Of a stretch of DNA of 48,918 nucleotides, positions 1-7,454 are shown one piece after another; the stretch's first letter is position 1, and each line of letters opens with the position of its first letter. Made by a program: the position numbers and the translations under genes. This DNA comes from Treponema sp. GTDB taxonomy: Bacteria > Spirochaetota > Spirochaetia > Treponematales > Treponemataceae. The DNA lies in assembly GCA_016297805.1 (NCBI GenBank), contig JAEDFX010000005.1:1-48918 (forward strand), read 5' to 3'. The notes under the pieces were generated by a model that was given only the letters and a program-made list of their open reading frames with translations, was not told the origin of the DNA and ran no database searches.

Positions 1-9
1 CTTTGCTAG

Positions 10-80
10 TCACAACTTTGCCGGTAGCCCCTTTTGAAGTTCCAGATCTGTTTGACTGTGCATTAATTAATCCTACATTT
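10..80 (-). repeat. Dispersed repeat, copy A, with a 17-codon mini-ORF
   Basis: Bases 40-80 match 16264-16304 with only three differences over 41 nt, in the same orientation. Read on the minus strand the unit contains a good Shine-Dalgarno (AGGA, complement of 71-74), a 7-nt spacer and an ATG (63-61). That ATG opens a 17-codon frame starting M-H-S-Q-T-D-L-E and ending in a TGA at 12-10. The unit begins at the stop codon of the AraC gene. The flank at 1-39 runs to the window edge. I do not recognise the family. It could be a mobile repeat fragment, a leader-peptide cassette or a small RNA. Only the repeat and the frame are seen; any function is unknown. Confidence 0.6.
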
Positions 81-945
81 TATTATTACGTCGCTGTTTA
101 GGTGTAATGCCTCTGATTTTTTTGTATGTGCGGATAAAGTGACTGGCATCTGTGAAGCCTGTTTCCTGGCTTATATAGTCCAAGGTTTTATCTGTATAAA
201 GAAGAAGGGTATCTGCTTTGCAGACTCTTATGAATTCAATATATTCTTTACAGGTTTTTCCAAATTGAGCTTTAAATTGTTTTGCGAAGTTTGAATAGCA
301 CATACCGCATTTTGATGCTAAGTCTTCTATATTTATATTTTCTGAAGAGTGGGCATCAATGAATTCCAGAACTGAAAAATCTTTTGTGCTGAACTGATCA
401 AAGGTTGTCTTTGATGAGAAGTGGAAGCCCTGACGAAGCCAGATACGAATAAGCTCTGTTACAATCAAACTGATTGTGGAAGCGACTTTTATATCGTAGC
501 CAAATTCTTTGTGCTGAGTTTCCCATATGCAGTTTTCAAAAAAAAGTTTTACCGGATTAAAGCGCAGTTCATGGGCTGTTATGAGATTTGGAGCTGTATT
601 TTCTTTGTTTGCAGAGTCTAGAATTCGTGGAAGTTTTGGAGAACCTGGCGTTGTATTTGAAAGAATCATATCATCAAACTTAATTCCATAGAAAAAAGGT
701 TTATTAGGATGATCTTCTTTTACCGGGTAATCAAGGAATGCGTGAATTTGTTTAGGGTGAAAAATTACCATATCACCTGGATTCATTGTGTATTGTTTAC
801 CATCGACTTCAACATAGAGAATTCCACTGACTAGATAAATCATTTCAGTGAAATAATGCCAGTGTGGGCGCATCTGCTTAAAGTCACCGGAAAAGGCCTG
901 GAAGGGAGCATTCAAACTGTCGCTGTATTCAAATAAATCATCCAT
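73..945 (-). CDS. AraC-family transcriptional regulator with N-terminal cupin
   Basis: A 290-residue protein. Residues about 20-85 look like the cupin sensor of AraC-type regulators (HWHYFTEMIYLVSG, then NPGDMVIFHPKQIHAF). Residues about 190-288 are the double helix-turn-helix, with the typical second-motif ending ISQETGFTDASHFIRTYKKIRGITPKQRR. In this family the cupin usually binds a sugar or similar effector and the C-terminus binds DNA. The ATG is preceded on the minus strand by AGGA at good spacing. It is divergent from the ABC exporter genes across a 147-bp gap and could regulate them, or the GH43 gene further on. The effector cannot be read from the sequence. Confidence 0.9.
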   Translation of the reverse strand: MDDLFEYSDSLNAPFQAFSGDFKQMRPHWHYFTEMIYLVSGILYVEVDGKQYTMNPGDMVIFHPKQIHAFLDYPVKEDHPNKPFFYGIKFDDMILSNTTPGSPKLPRILDSANKENTAPNLITAHELRFNPVKLFFENCIWETQHKEFGYDIKVASTISLIVTELIRIWLRQGFHFSSKTTFDQFSTKDFSVLEFIDAHSSENINIEDLASKCGMCYSNFAKQFKAQFGKTCKEYIEFIRVCKADTLLLYTDKTLDYISQETGFTDASHFIRTYKKIRGITPKQRRNNKM

Positions 946-965
946 AAGAAATCCTAACTCTCCTG

Positions 966-983
966 TCTCTAATTATATAGAGA
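966..983. promoter_or_regulatory. Short inverted repeat in the divergent araC/ABC intergenic region
   Basis: TCTCTA and TAGAGA form a perfect 6-bp inverted repeat around a 6-nt AT spacer, 21 nt upstream of the AraC-type gene start. It is a possible operator in the divergent control region. AraC proteins more often bind direct repeats and the element is short, so chance is quite possible. No convincing -35/-10 pair was found in this gap. Confidence 0.2.
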
Positions 984-1092
984 TTTGTACAATTTTTCAT
1001 TGCTTTTTTTATACCACGATAATTGATGAAATGCTAGACTAAATCCAATGAATAAGTGTTTATTCTTAAGATTGAAAAGAATAGGTGAGGAT

Positions 1093-2823
1093 ATGAAGAA
1101 GAAAAATGCTTTTTCATGGATTTGGTCCTATGTAAGAAAATATCGTTTCTTAATGGGAACTGGATTGTTTTTAAGTGTTATTGTTGCGGCTGTAAATATG
1201 GTGAATCCACTTATTACAGGAACTATTGTTGATAAGGTAATCCAAGGCGGTCAGCATGAACTGCTATTTAAGTTGATTTCCATAATGATTATTACAACTT
1301 TGGGAAAATCAATTGTTCGTTATACTTATCAGGTCATTTTTGAGCATTGTTCTCAGAATGTAATTCTTAACATGCGAAGAGATTTGTATGCACATGTTCA
1401 GAAACTGGACTTTAGCTGGTACGATGGAGCTCCTTCAGGAAATGTAATGACATTGCTTACTGCCGACTTGGATAAGGTTCGACACTTTGTTGCATGGGTT
1501 ATTTATCAGATTCTTGAGAACTGTTTAATATATATTTTTTCAATTTTGACTCTTTCTTCTATCAACTGGAAACTTACAGTTGCGTTCCTTGTAATAGCAC
1601 CTCCTGTTATTTTCCTTGTTCAGAAGTTTAAAGTAAATATTAGACCTTCTCATATGCGTGTTAGAGATCAGTTTGCTGTATTAAATACTCGTGTTTCAGA
1701 AAATATTGAAGGTAACCGTGTTGTAAAAGCTTTTGTACGTGAAGGATATGAAATCGAACGTTTTCAGACTGAGAATGAAGGCTATAGAGATGTTGCAGTA
1801 GACAATGCTGATATTCGTGTAAAGTATACACCTTGGATAGAAGCTCTTTGTGGTATTTTGCCAGTAATTCTTATTATGTTTGGTGGTTATCTTGTAATAA
1901 AAGATGAAATGACAATTGGTCAACTGGTAACATTCAACGGTTTGATGTGGGCTTTTACTCAGCCAATCAATATGTTTGGTAACCTGGTTGATAATACACA
2001 GAACTTCAATGCTTCTGCTGATCGTTTATATGAATTGCATTGTACTGAGGCAAAAATTGTTAATAGTGAAAAACCTGTAAAAAGAGATACTCCAATTGTT
2101 GGTGAAGTAGAATTCGATCATGTAAGTTTTGCATATAAGGGAACTCCAGTTCTTAAGGATATTTGTTTTACTATTCGTCCTGGAATGACAGTTGGTATTC
2201 TTGGTCCTACAGGTGCTGGAAAATCAACAATTGCCAATCTTATGTGCCGTTATTACGATGTTTCTGACGGTGAGATTCTGATTGATGGTATTAATGTTAA
2301 GGATTATGACCTTCAGTATTTAAGAAAAAATATTGGAATTACAATGCAGGAAGCATTCCTGTTCAGTGATACAGTTGAAGGTAATATTGCTTTCGGAAAT
2401 CAGAATACAACCTTTGAAGAGGTTGAGAAGGCTGCTGAACTTGCCCGTGTAAAAGATTTTGTTGGTGATTTGACTGATGGCTACGACACTATTGTTGGTG
2501 AGCGTGGTGTAGGTTTAAGTGGTGGTCAGAAACAGCGAATTGCTTTGGCCAGACTTTTCCTTGCAAATCCAAAGATTATGATTCTTGATGATACAACTAG
2601 TGCGGTAGATAACGAAACTGAATATAAAATTCGTCAGTCAATCAAGAGTCAGAGTAAAGGTCATACAAGTTTTATTATTTCTCATAGAGTTTCTTCTTTT
2701 GAAAACTGTGATGTTATTCTTGTATTGAAAGATGGTCAGCTTATTCAAATGGGCAGTCATGAAGAACTGATTGCTGCTGATGGTTATTACAAAACTGTTT
2801 ATGAAGAACAGAATGAGGCATAA
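1093..2823 (+). CDS. Heterodimeric ABC exporter, subunit with degenerate catalytic site
   Basis: An ABC half-transporter of 576 residues from the ATG at 1093, which has GTGAGGA just upstream; an in-frame upstream ATG at 1048 has no comparable site. Residues about 1-310 form a six-helix type IV exporter membrane domain. The C-terminal ATPase has Walker A GPTGAGKS (371-378), the Q-loop in MQEAF, signature LSGGQ (475-479), a Walker B ending at D499 and the H-loop in ISHR. The residue after D499, normally the catalytic Glu, is Asp (D500). With its neighbour this matches the asymmetric heterodimers BmrCD, LmrCD and TM287/288. It is an inner-membrane exporter; the substrate (drug, lipid or peptide) is not predictable. 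The partner gene begins 2 nt downstream. Confidence 0.93.
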   Translation: MKKKNAFSWIWSYVRKYRFLMGTGLFLSVIVAAVNMVNPLITGTIVDKVIQGGQHELLFKLISIMIITTLGKSIVRYTYQVIFEHCSQNVILNMRRDLYAHVQKLDFSWYDGAPSGNVMTLLTADLDKVRHFVAWVIYQILENCLIYIFSILTLSSINWKLTVAFLVIAPPVIFLVQKFKVNIRPSHMRVRDQFAVLNTRVSENIEGNRVVKAFVREGYEIERFQTENEGYRDVAVDNADIRVKYTPWIEALCGILPVILIMFGGYLVIKDEMTIGQLVTFNGLMWAFTQPINMFGNLVDNTQNFNASADRLYELHCTEAKIVNSEKPVKRDTPIVGEVEFDHVSFAYKGTPVLKDICFTIRPGMTVGILGPTGAGKSTIANLMCRYYDVSDGEILIDGINVKDYDLQYLRKNIGITMQEAFLFSDTVEGNIAFGNQNTTFEEVEKAAELARVKDFVGDLTDGYDTIVGERGVGLSGGQKQRIALARLFLANPKIMILDDTTSAVDNETEYKIRQSIKSQSKGHTSFIISHRVSSFENCDVILVLKDGQLIQMGSHEELIAADGYYKTVYEEQNEA

Positions 2824-2825
2824 TT

Positions 2826-4589
2826 ATGGCAAGAAATAAATTTGATGCTGATGAAGAAATTGAACAGAAAGTAAATCCAAGAATTATTTTAAGATTATTC
2901 AAGTGGATTAAACCTTTTTCAAAATGGATGATTTTGTCTTGTGTACTTATGCTGCTTTCTGCTGCAATTTCACTTACAAGTCCATATTTAATTCGTATGG
3001 CAATTGATGATGCTATTCCTCAGAAAAATTTCAGAATGCTGGTAATTATTTCTGTTGCATTAACATTATCTGTATTGATAGTTCGAGTTTTACTGGCACA
3101 GAAGCTTAAGATTATGACTCGTGTTGCTCAGAAAATTATTGTAAATATTCGTGAAGAAGTATTCTCTAAGCTTCAGGCACTGCCATTTACATATTTTGAT
3201 TCTCGTCCACACGGAAAGATTCTTATACGCGTTGTAAACTATGTAAACTCCCTTTCAGATTTGCTTTCAAATGGTATTATTCAGCTTATTTCAGATTTGT
3301 TTACACTCATTGTAATTATCTGTTTTATGCTGGCAATTGATGTAAAACTTACTTTGGTTTCTATGGCCGTTGTTCCAATTCTTTTTGTTGTTTTGATTGC
3401 TATGAAAAAGAAACAACATGAAGCCTGGAAACAGGAAAGTTATAAACGTTCAAACCTTACAGCTTATCTTTCGGAAACTTTGAATGGTATGAAAGTAACT
3501 CAGAGTTTTGCTCGTGAAGATGTGAATCAGGGAATCTTTGAAGGTCTTTGTAGAACTTGTAAAAAAGTTTGGATTCGTGCTGTAAATATTAATAATATTA
3601 TTTGGCCAGTTGTAGATAATCTTTCTACTTTTGGTGTAGCTCTGGTTTATTTTATAGGTATCAGCTGGCTTGGTAAAACTGTAACAATTGGTACTTTGGT
3701 TGCTTTTGCAGGATATATCTGGCGTTTCTGGAACCCAATTCAGAATCTTGGAAATTTCTATAACTCTATGGTTACAACAGGTGCTTATGTAGAGCGTATT
3801 TTTGAACTTCTTGATGAACCTGAAGATATTACAGATCGTCCTGGAGCAAAAGAACTTCCACCAATCCGTGGTCATGTTCAGTTTGATCATGTAAACTTCA
3901 GTTACGAGCCTGGTAATCCTATTTTGAAGGATGTTGATTTTACTATTACTCCGGGTATGTCTGTGGCTATTGTTGGACCTACAGGTGCTGGTAAAACAAC
4001 AATCGTAAATCTTTTGAGCCGTTTCTATAATCCAGATGACGGTAAGATTTTAATTGATGGTCTTGATATTCAGAATTTGCAGATTAAGTCTATTCGTAAG
4101 CAGGTTGGTGTAATGCTTCAGGATTCTTTCCTGTTCAGCGGTTCAATTATGGAAAATATCCGGTATGGACGTCTGGATGCAACTGATGAAGAATGTATTG
4201 GGGCAGCTAAGACTGTGCAAGCTCACGACTTTATTTCCGCTTTCCCAGATGGATATAATACTGTTTTAAGTGCAAATGGTGGCGGATTAAGTCAGGGACA
4301 GAAACAGCTTATAAGCTTTGCCCGAGTTCTTTTAAGTGACCCACGTATTCTTATTCTTGATGAAGCTACTTCTTCTGTAGATACTCACACAGAAAAGGCT
4401 CTTCAGAAAGGTTTGGGTGAACTGCTAAAAGGTCGTACAAGCTTTATTATTGCCCATCGTCTTTCAACAATCAGAAATTCTGATATAATCTTCTATGTTG
4501 GTCACGGTGAAATTGTTGAACGGGGAAATCATAAAGAATTGATGGCCTTGAACGGCAATTATGCTGATATGGTAAAACAGAAAAGATAA
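2826..4589 (+). CDS. Heterodimeric ABC exporter, catalytically competent partner subunit
   Basis: A 587-residue half-transporter starting two bases after the stop of its partner, with GAGG upstream. The membrane domain covers about residues 20-330. The ATPase has Walker A GPTGAGKT (384-391), Walker B with D512 followed by the normal catalytic E513, and H-loop IIAHR. Its signature motif is altered to LSQGQ (488-492) instead of LSGGQ. In an ABC dimer each nucleotide site uses Walker A/B of one subunit and the signature of the other. Here both defects, Asp-for-Glu in the partner and LSQGQ here, therefore fall in the same site. The other site is intact. An intrinsic terminator follows at 4608-4640. 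Confidence 0.93.
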   Translation: MARNKFDADEEIEQKVNPRIILRLFKWIKPFSKWMILSCVLMLLSAAISLTSPYLIRMAIDDAIPQKNFRMLVIISVALTLSVLIVRVLLAQKLKIMTRVAQKIIVNIREEVFSKLQALPFTYFDSRPHGKILIRVVNYVNSLSDLLSNGIIQLISDLFTLIVIICFMLAIDVKLTLVSMAVVPILFVVLIAMKKKQHEAWKQESYKRSNLTAYLSETLNGMKVTQSFAREDVNQGIFEGLCRTCKKVWIRAVNINNIIWPVVDNLSTFGVALVYFIGISWLGKTVTIGTLVAFAGYIWRFWNPIQNLGNFYNSMVTTGAYVERIFELLDEPEDITDRPGAKELPPIRGHVQFDHVNFSYEPGNPILKDVDFTITPGMSVAIVGPTGAGKTTIVNLLSRFYNPDDGKILIDGLDIQNLQIKSIRKQVGVMLQDSFLFSGSIMENIRYGRLDATDEECIGAAKTVQAHDFISAFPDGYNTVLSANGGGLSQGQKQLISFARVLLSDPRILILDEATSSVDTHTEKALQKGLGELLKGRTSFIIAHRLSTIRNSDIIFYVGHGEIVERGNHKELMALNGNYADMVKQKR

Positions 4590-4607
4590 TAGGTTTTAAA
4601 TATCTGC

Positions 4608-4640
4608 TATTCCCGTGCCAGCCCCAAGGGAATATTTTTT
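4608..4640 (+). terminator. Intrinsic terminator after the ABC exporter genes
   Basis: TATTCCC (4608-4614) pairs with GGGAATA (4628-4634) around a 13-nt loop, followed by six T. It lies 18 bp after the ABC stop and only 27 bp before the GH43 start. GH43 therefore has no room for a promoter downstream of it. The stem resembles other GC-rich palindromes in this window. Confidence 0.7.
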
Positions 4641-4667
4641 ATAACATGAAAATAAAATGAGGTTTAT

Positions 4668-6248
4668 ATGAAATATAAAAATCCAGTTCTTAGAGGAATG
4701 TATCCTGATCCTAGTATGTGTGCTGCAAATGGAAAGTTCTATATGGTATGCTCAACTTTTCAGTATTTTCCTGGTGTGCCTGTTTTTGAAAGTGAAGATT
4801 TGATTAACTGGAAACAGGTTGGAAACTGTCTTACAAGAAAAAGCCAGTTGTTGCTGGAAAAAAATGATACTAGTTCTGGTATTTATGCTCCAACTATTCG
4901 TTTTAATAAAGGCCGTTTTTATATGGTTGTTACTAATGTAGAAAATATTGGTAATTTCTATGTTTATACAGATGATATTTACGGTGAATGGTCTGAACCA
5001 ATAAAAGTAGAGCAGAGTGGAATTGACCCTTCCTTATTTTTTGATGATGATGGTAAAGTTTACTTTATATCCAATGGTAATGATAAGGACGGCCGAGGCT
5101 ATATTCAGATGAGTGAAATTGATATTGCCACAGGAAAAAAGCTTTCTGAAAATGAACCATTATGGTATGGAACTGGCGGACGTTTTATTGAAGCTCCACA
5201 TATGTATAAATTCGGAGATTATTATTATCTGTTAAATGCAGAAGGTGGAACTGAATATGGCCATATGGTAAATTATGCCCGTTCTAAGAATCTTAAAGGA
5301 CCATATGAACCTTGTCCTGCAAATCCAATTCTTACAAATCGTAATATGGGTGGTTATCCATTGCAGGGTGCAGGACATGGTGATATTGTACAGGCTGCAG
5401 ATGGTACCTGGTGGTTCTGTCATCTGGCATTCCGTCAGACAGACTTGTATATGCCTTATCATCACCTTGGTCGTGAAACCTGTATGGAACCGGTTGTCTG
5501 GAAAGATGACTGGTTCTACATTGGTACTCCTTATACCAAAGCTGAAGATACTGCTTGTGGAATGGTTGTTGGAAATGGATATAATGAAAAACAGGGCTAC
5601 GGACAGGCTTTACTGGAAGTTGAATGTCCTGAAAATCATACTTTTACTCCACAGAATTTAAGCTTCGAGAAAACTTTTGAAAATATGTCTGTAGAATTAA
5701 ACTGGAATTTCATTTGTAATCCAGATGAAAATAAGTACAAGCTTGCTGCAGATTCTTTTGAATTGCGTTCCGGTGACCTTACAATTGATACAAAAAAAGG
5801 AAGTCCAACTTTTATAGGTACTCGTCAAAGTGAATTTGATGAAACTTGTGAAGTTGTTTGTGAATTGAGGAATCTTCCAGTTCTTGCACAGAATAATGAG
5901 AATCCAGGTCAGGCAGGACTTACTGCATATCTGGATCCAAGCCATCATTATGATGTATATCTGGAACAGCGTGGCGATGATACTTATGCAGTTTTAAAGG
6001 TTACTATAGGCCCTGCTAGCTGTGAAAAAAAAGAAGTATTGCTTAAAAATTCAAAGGCAGTATTAAAAATTACAGCGTCATCTTATGGATATGACTTCTT
6101 TGCAGATGATGTTCATTTAGGTTCAGCTGATACAAAATACCTTTCCAGTGAAGTAGCTGGCGGTTTTACAGGTGTATTCTGGGGCTTGTATGCTCAGAAT
6201 GGAGCTTGTGGAAAATTTACACAGTTCAAGGCTACTCACAAAGAATAA
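4668..6248 (+). CDS. Glycoside hydrolase family 43, beta-xylosidase / alpha-arabinofuranosidase type
   Basis: A 526-residue enzyme without a signal peptide, so probably cytoplasmic, acting on imported xylo- or arabino-oligosaccharides. The N-terminal five-bladed propeller shows the GH43 triad: D14 (YPDPSM, general base), D120 (GIDPSLF, pKa modulator) and E192 (NAEGGTEYGH, general acid). Residues about 320-525 form the C-terminal beta-sandwich typical of XynB-type GH43 enzymes, and total length fits that group. GAGG precedes the ATG. The product is most likely a non-reducing-end beta-xylosidase, but substrate cannot be separated from arabinofuranosidase on sequence alone. No sugar importer or second polysaccharide gene is adjacent. 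Expression probably depends on read-through from the ABC genes or a promoter overlapping the terminator. Confidence 0.9.
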   Translation: MKYKNPVLRGMYPDPSMCAANGKFYMVCSTFQYFPGVPVFESEDLINWKQVGNCLTRKSQLLLEKNDTSSGIYAPTIRFNKGRFYMVVTNVENIGNFYVYTDDIYGEWSEPIKVEQSGIDPSLFFDDDGKVYFISNGNDKDGRGYIQMSEIDIATGKKLSENEPLWYGTGGRFIEAPHMYKFGDYYYLLNAEGGTEYGHMVNYARSKNLKGPYEPCPANPILTNRNMGGYPLQGAGHGDIVQAADGTWWFCHLAFRQTDLYMPYHHLGRETCMEPVVWKDDWFYIGTPYTKAEDTACGMVVGNGYNEKQGYGQALLEVECPENHTFTPQNLSFEKTFENMSVELNWNFICNPDENKYKLAADSFELRSGDLTIDTKKGSPTFIGTRQSEFDETCEVVCELRNLPVLAQNNENPGQAGLTAYLDPSHHYDVYLEQRGDDTYAVLKVTIGPASCEKKEVLLKNSKAVLKITASSYGYDFFADDVHLGSADTKYLSSEVAGGFTGVFWGLYAQNGACGKFTQFKATHKE

Positions 6249-6317
6249 TCATACTTTTTCATTCAATTTCCACCTGATTTATGTTAAAATAAAGTATAAC
6301 AAAATTGGGTGGGACTT

Positions 6318-7454
6318 ATGAAATTTCTTCATCTCTCTGATCTCCATTTAGGAAAACGGGTAATTGAATTTTCTATGCTTGAAGATCAGAAATATATTCT
6401 TAACGAAATAATAAAAATTGCAGATTCTCAAAAAACGGATGCTGTTTTAATTGCAGGAGATGTTTATGATAAAGGAATTCCTCCCTTGGAAGCGGTATCC
6501 TTGTTTGATGATTTTTTGAACCGACTTGTTGAACGAAATCTTCCTGTATTAATTATAAGTGGTAATCACGATTCTCCTGAACGTATTTCATTTGGTTCTA
6601 ATCTGATGAAGAAAAGTGGAGTATATTTTTCATCTGTTTATAATGGAAATATTGAGAAAATAATTCTGAATGATGATATAGGACCTGTAAATTTTTATCT
6701 TCTTCCATATCTTAAGCCATCCTATGTAAGACAGTGTTTCGCCGAAGAAAAAATTGATTCCTTTAATGATGCTGTAAAAATGGCGCTGTCTAAGGTTGAT
6801 GTGGATAAAAGTCAGAGAAACGTTTTACTGGCTCATCAATTTGTTACTGGAGCTTCAACCTGTGAATCTGAAGAACTGTATGTTGGTGGTTCAGAAAATA
6901 TTGATGCTTCACTTTTTGATGATTTTGATTATGTGGCACTAGGACATTTACATGGTCCTCAGAAGATTATAAAAGAGAATGTAAGATATTGCGGTTCGCC
7001 TTTAAAATATTCTTTTTCTGAATGCAGTCAGAAGAAATCGGTTTGTCTTGTAGAACTGGGAAAAAAATCGGAAGTTAAAATTGATTTACAGGAGTTAAAA
7101 CCTTTACGGGATATGAGGGAAATCAAGGGCTCTTATGATGACATCATGCTTAAGAAAAATTACGAAAATACCAATGTAGAAGATTATATCCATGTGACTT
7201 TAACAGATGAACAGGATGTGCCTGAAGGTTTTGGAAAAATCCGGTCTGTTTATATAAATCTTATGAAACTGGATTATGATAATGCCAGGACAAGAAATAA
7301 TAACGAAATTGAAACAAAGTTTGATGCTAAACAGATAAAGCCTACAGATTTGTTTGAAGGTTTTTTTGAACTTCAGAACAATAAAAAAATGGATGAGGAA
7401 CAAAAATCATTTATAGATTCACTTATTGAAGAAATTTGGGAGGAAGAAAAATGA
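6318..7454 (+). CDS. sbcD: SbcCD nuclease, SbcD (Mre11-like) subunit
   Basis: A calcineurin-like metallophosphoesterase of 378 residues. The metal-binding motifs appear in order: D8/H10 (SDLHLGK), GDVYDKG near residue 48, GNHDSPER near 84, the His of LLAHQF, and GHLHGPQ. With SbcC it forms the nuclease that cleaves hairpins, palindromes and protein-blocked ends during replication and repair. I chose the ATG at 6318, with GGGTGGGA at good spacing, over the GTG at 6309 that lies inside that site. The stop overlaps the sbcC start as ATGA, indicating translational coupling. Confidence 0.95.
   Translation: MKFLHLSDLHLGKRVIEFSMLEDQKYILNEIIKIADSQKTDAVLIAGDVYDKGIPPLEAVSLFDDFLNRLVERNLPVLIISGNHDSPERISFGSNLMKKSGVYFSSVYNGNIEKIILNDDIGPVNFYLLPYLKPSYVRQCFAEEKIDSFNDAVKMALSKVDVDKSQRNVLLAHQFVTGASTCESEELYVGGSENIDASLFDDFDYVALGHLHGPQKIIKENVRYCGSPLKYSFSECSQKKSVCLVELGKKSEVKIDLQELKPLRDMREIKGSYDDIMLKKNYENTNVEDYIHVTLTDEQDVPEGFGKIRSVYINLMKLDYDNARTRNNNEIETKFDAKQIKPTDLFEGFFELQNNKKMDEEQKSFIDSLIEEIWEEEK

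Noticed and set aside
5275..5661. 128-aa frame in another phase of the GH43 gene
   Set aside because: GH43 catalytic residues and C-terminal domain are intact in the main frame; no ribosome site for the alternative.
1..6248. AraC regulator, ABC pair and GH43 as a polysaccharide utilisation locus
   Set aside because: The ABC proteins are exporter-type, no binding protein or sugar permease is present, and a terminator separates GH43; only a possible regulatory link remains.
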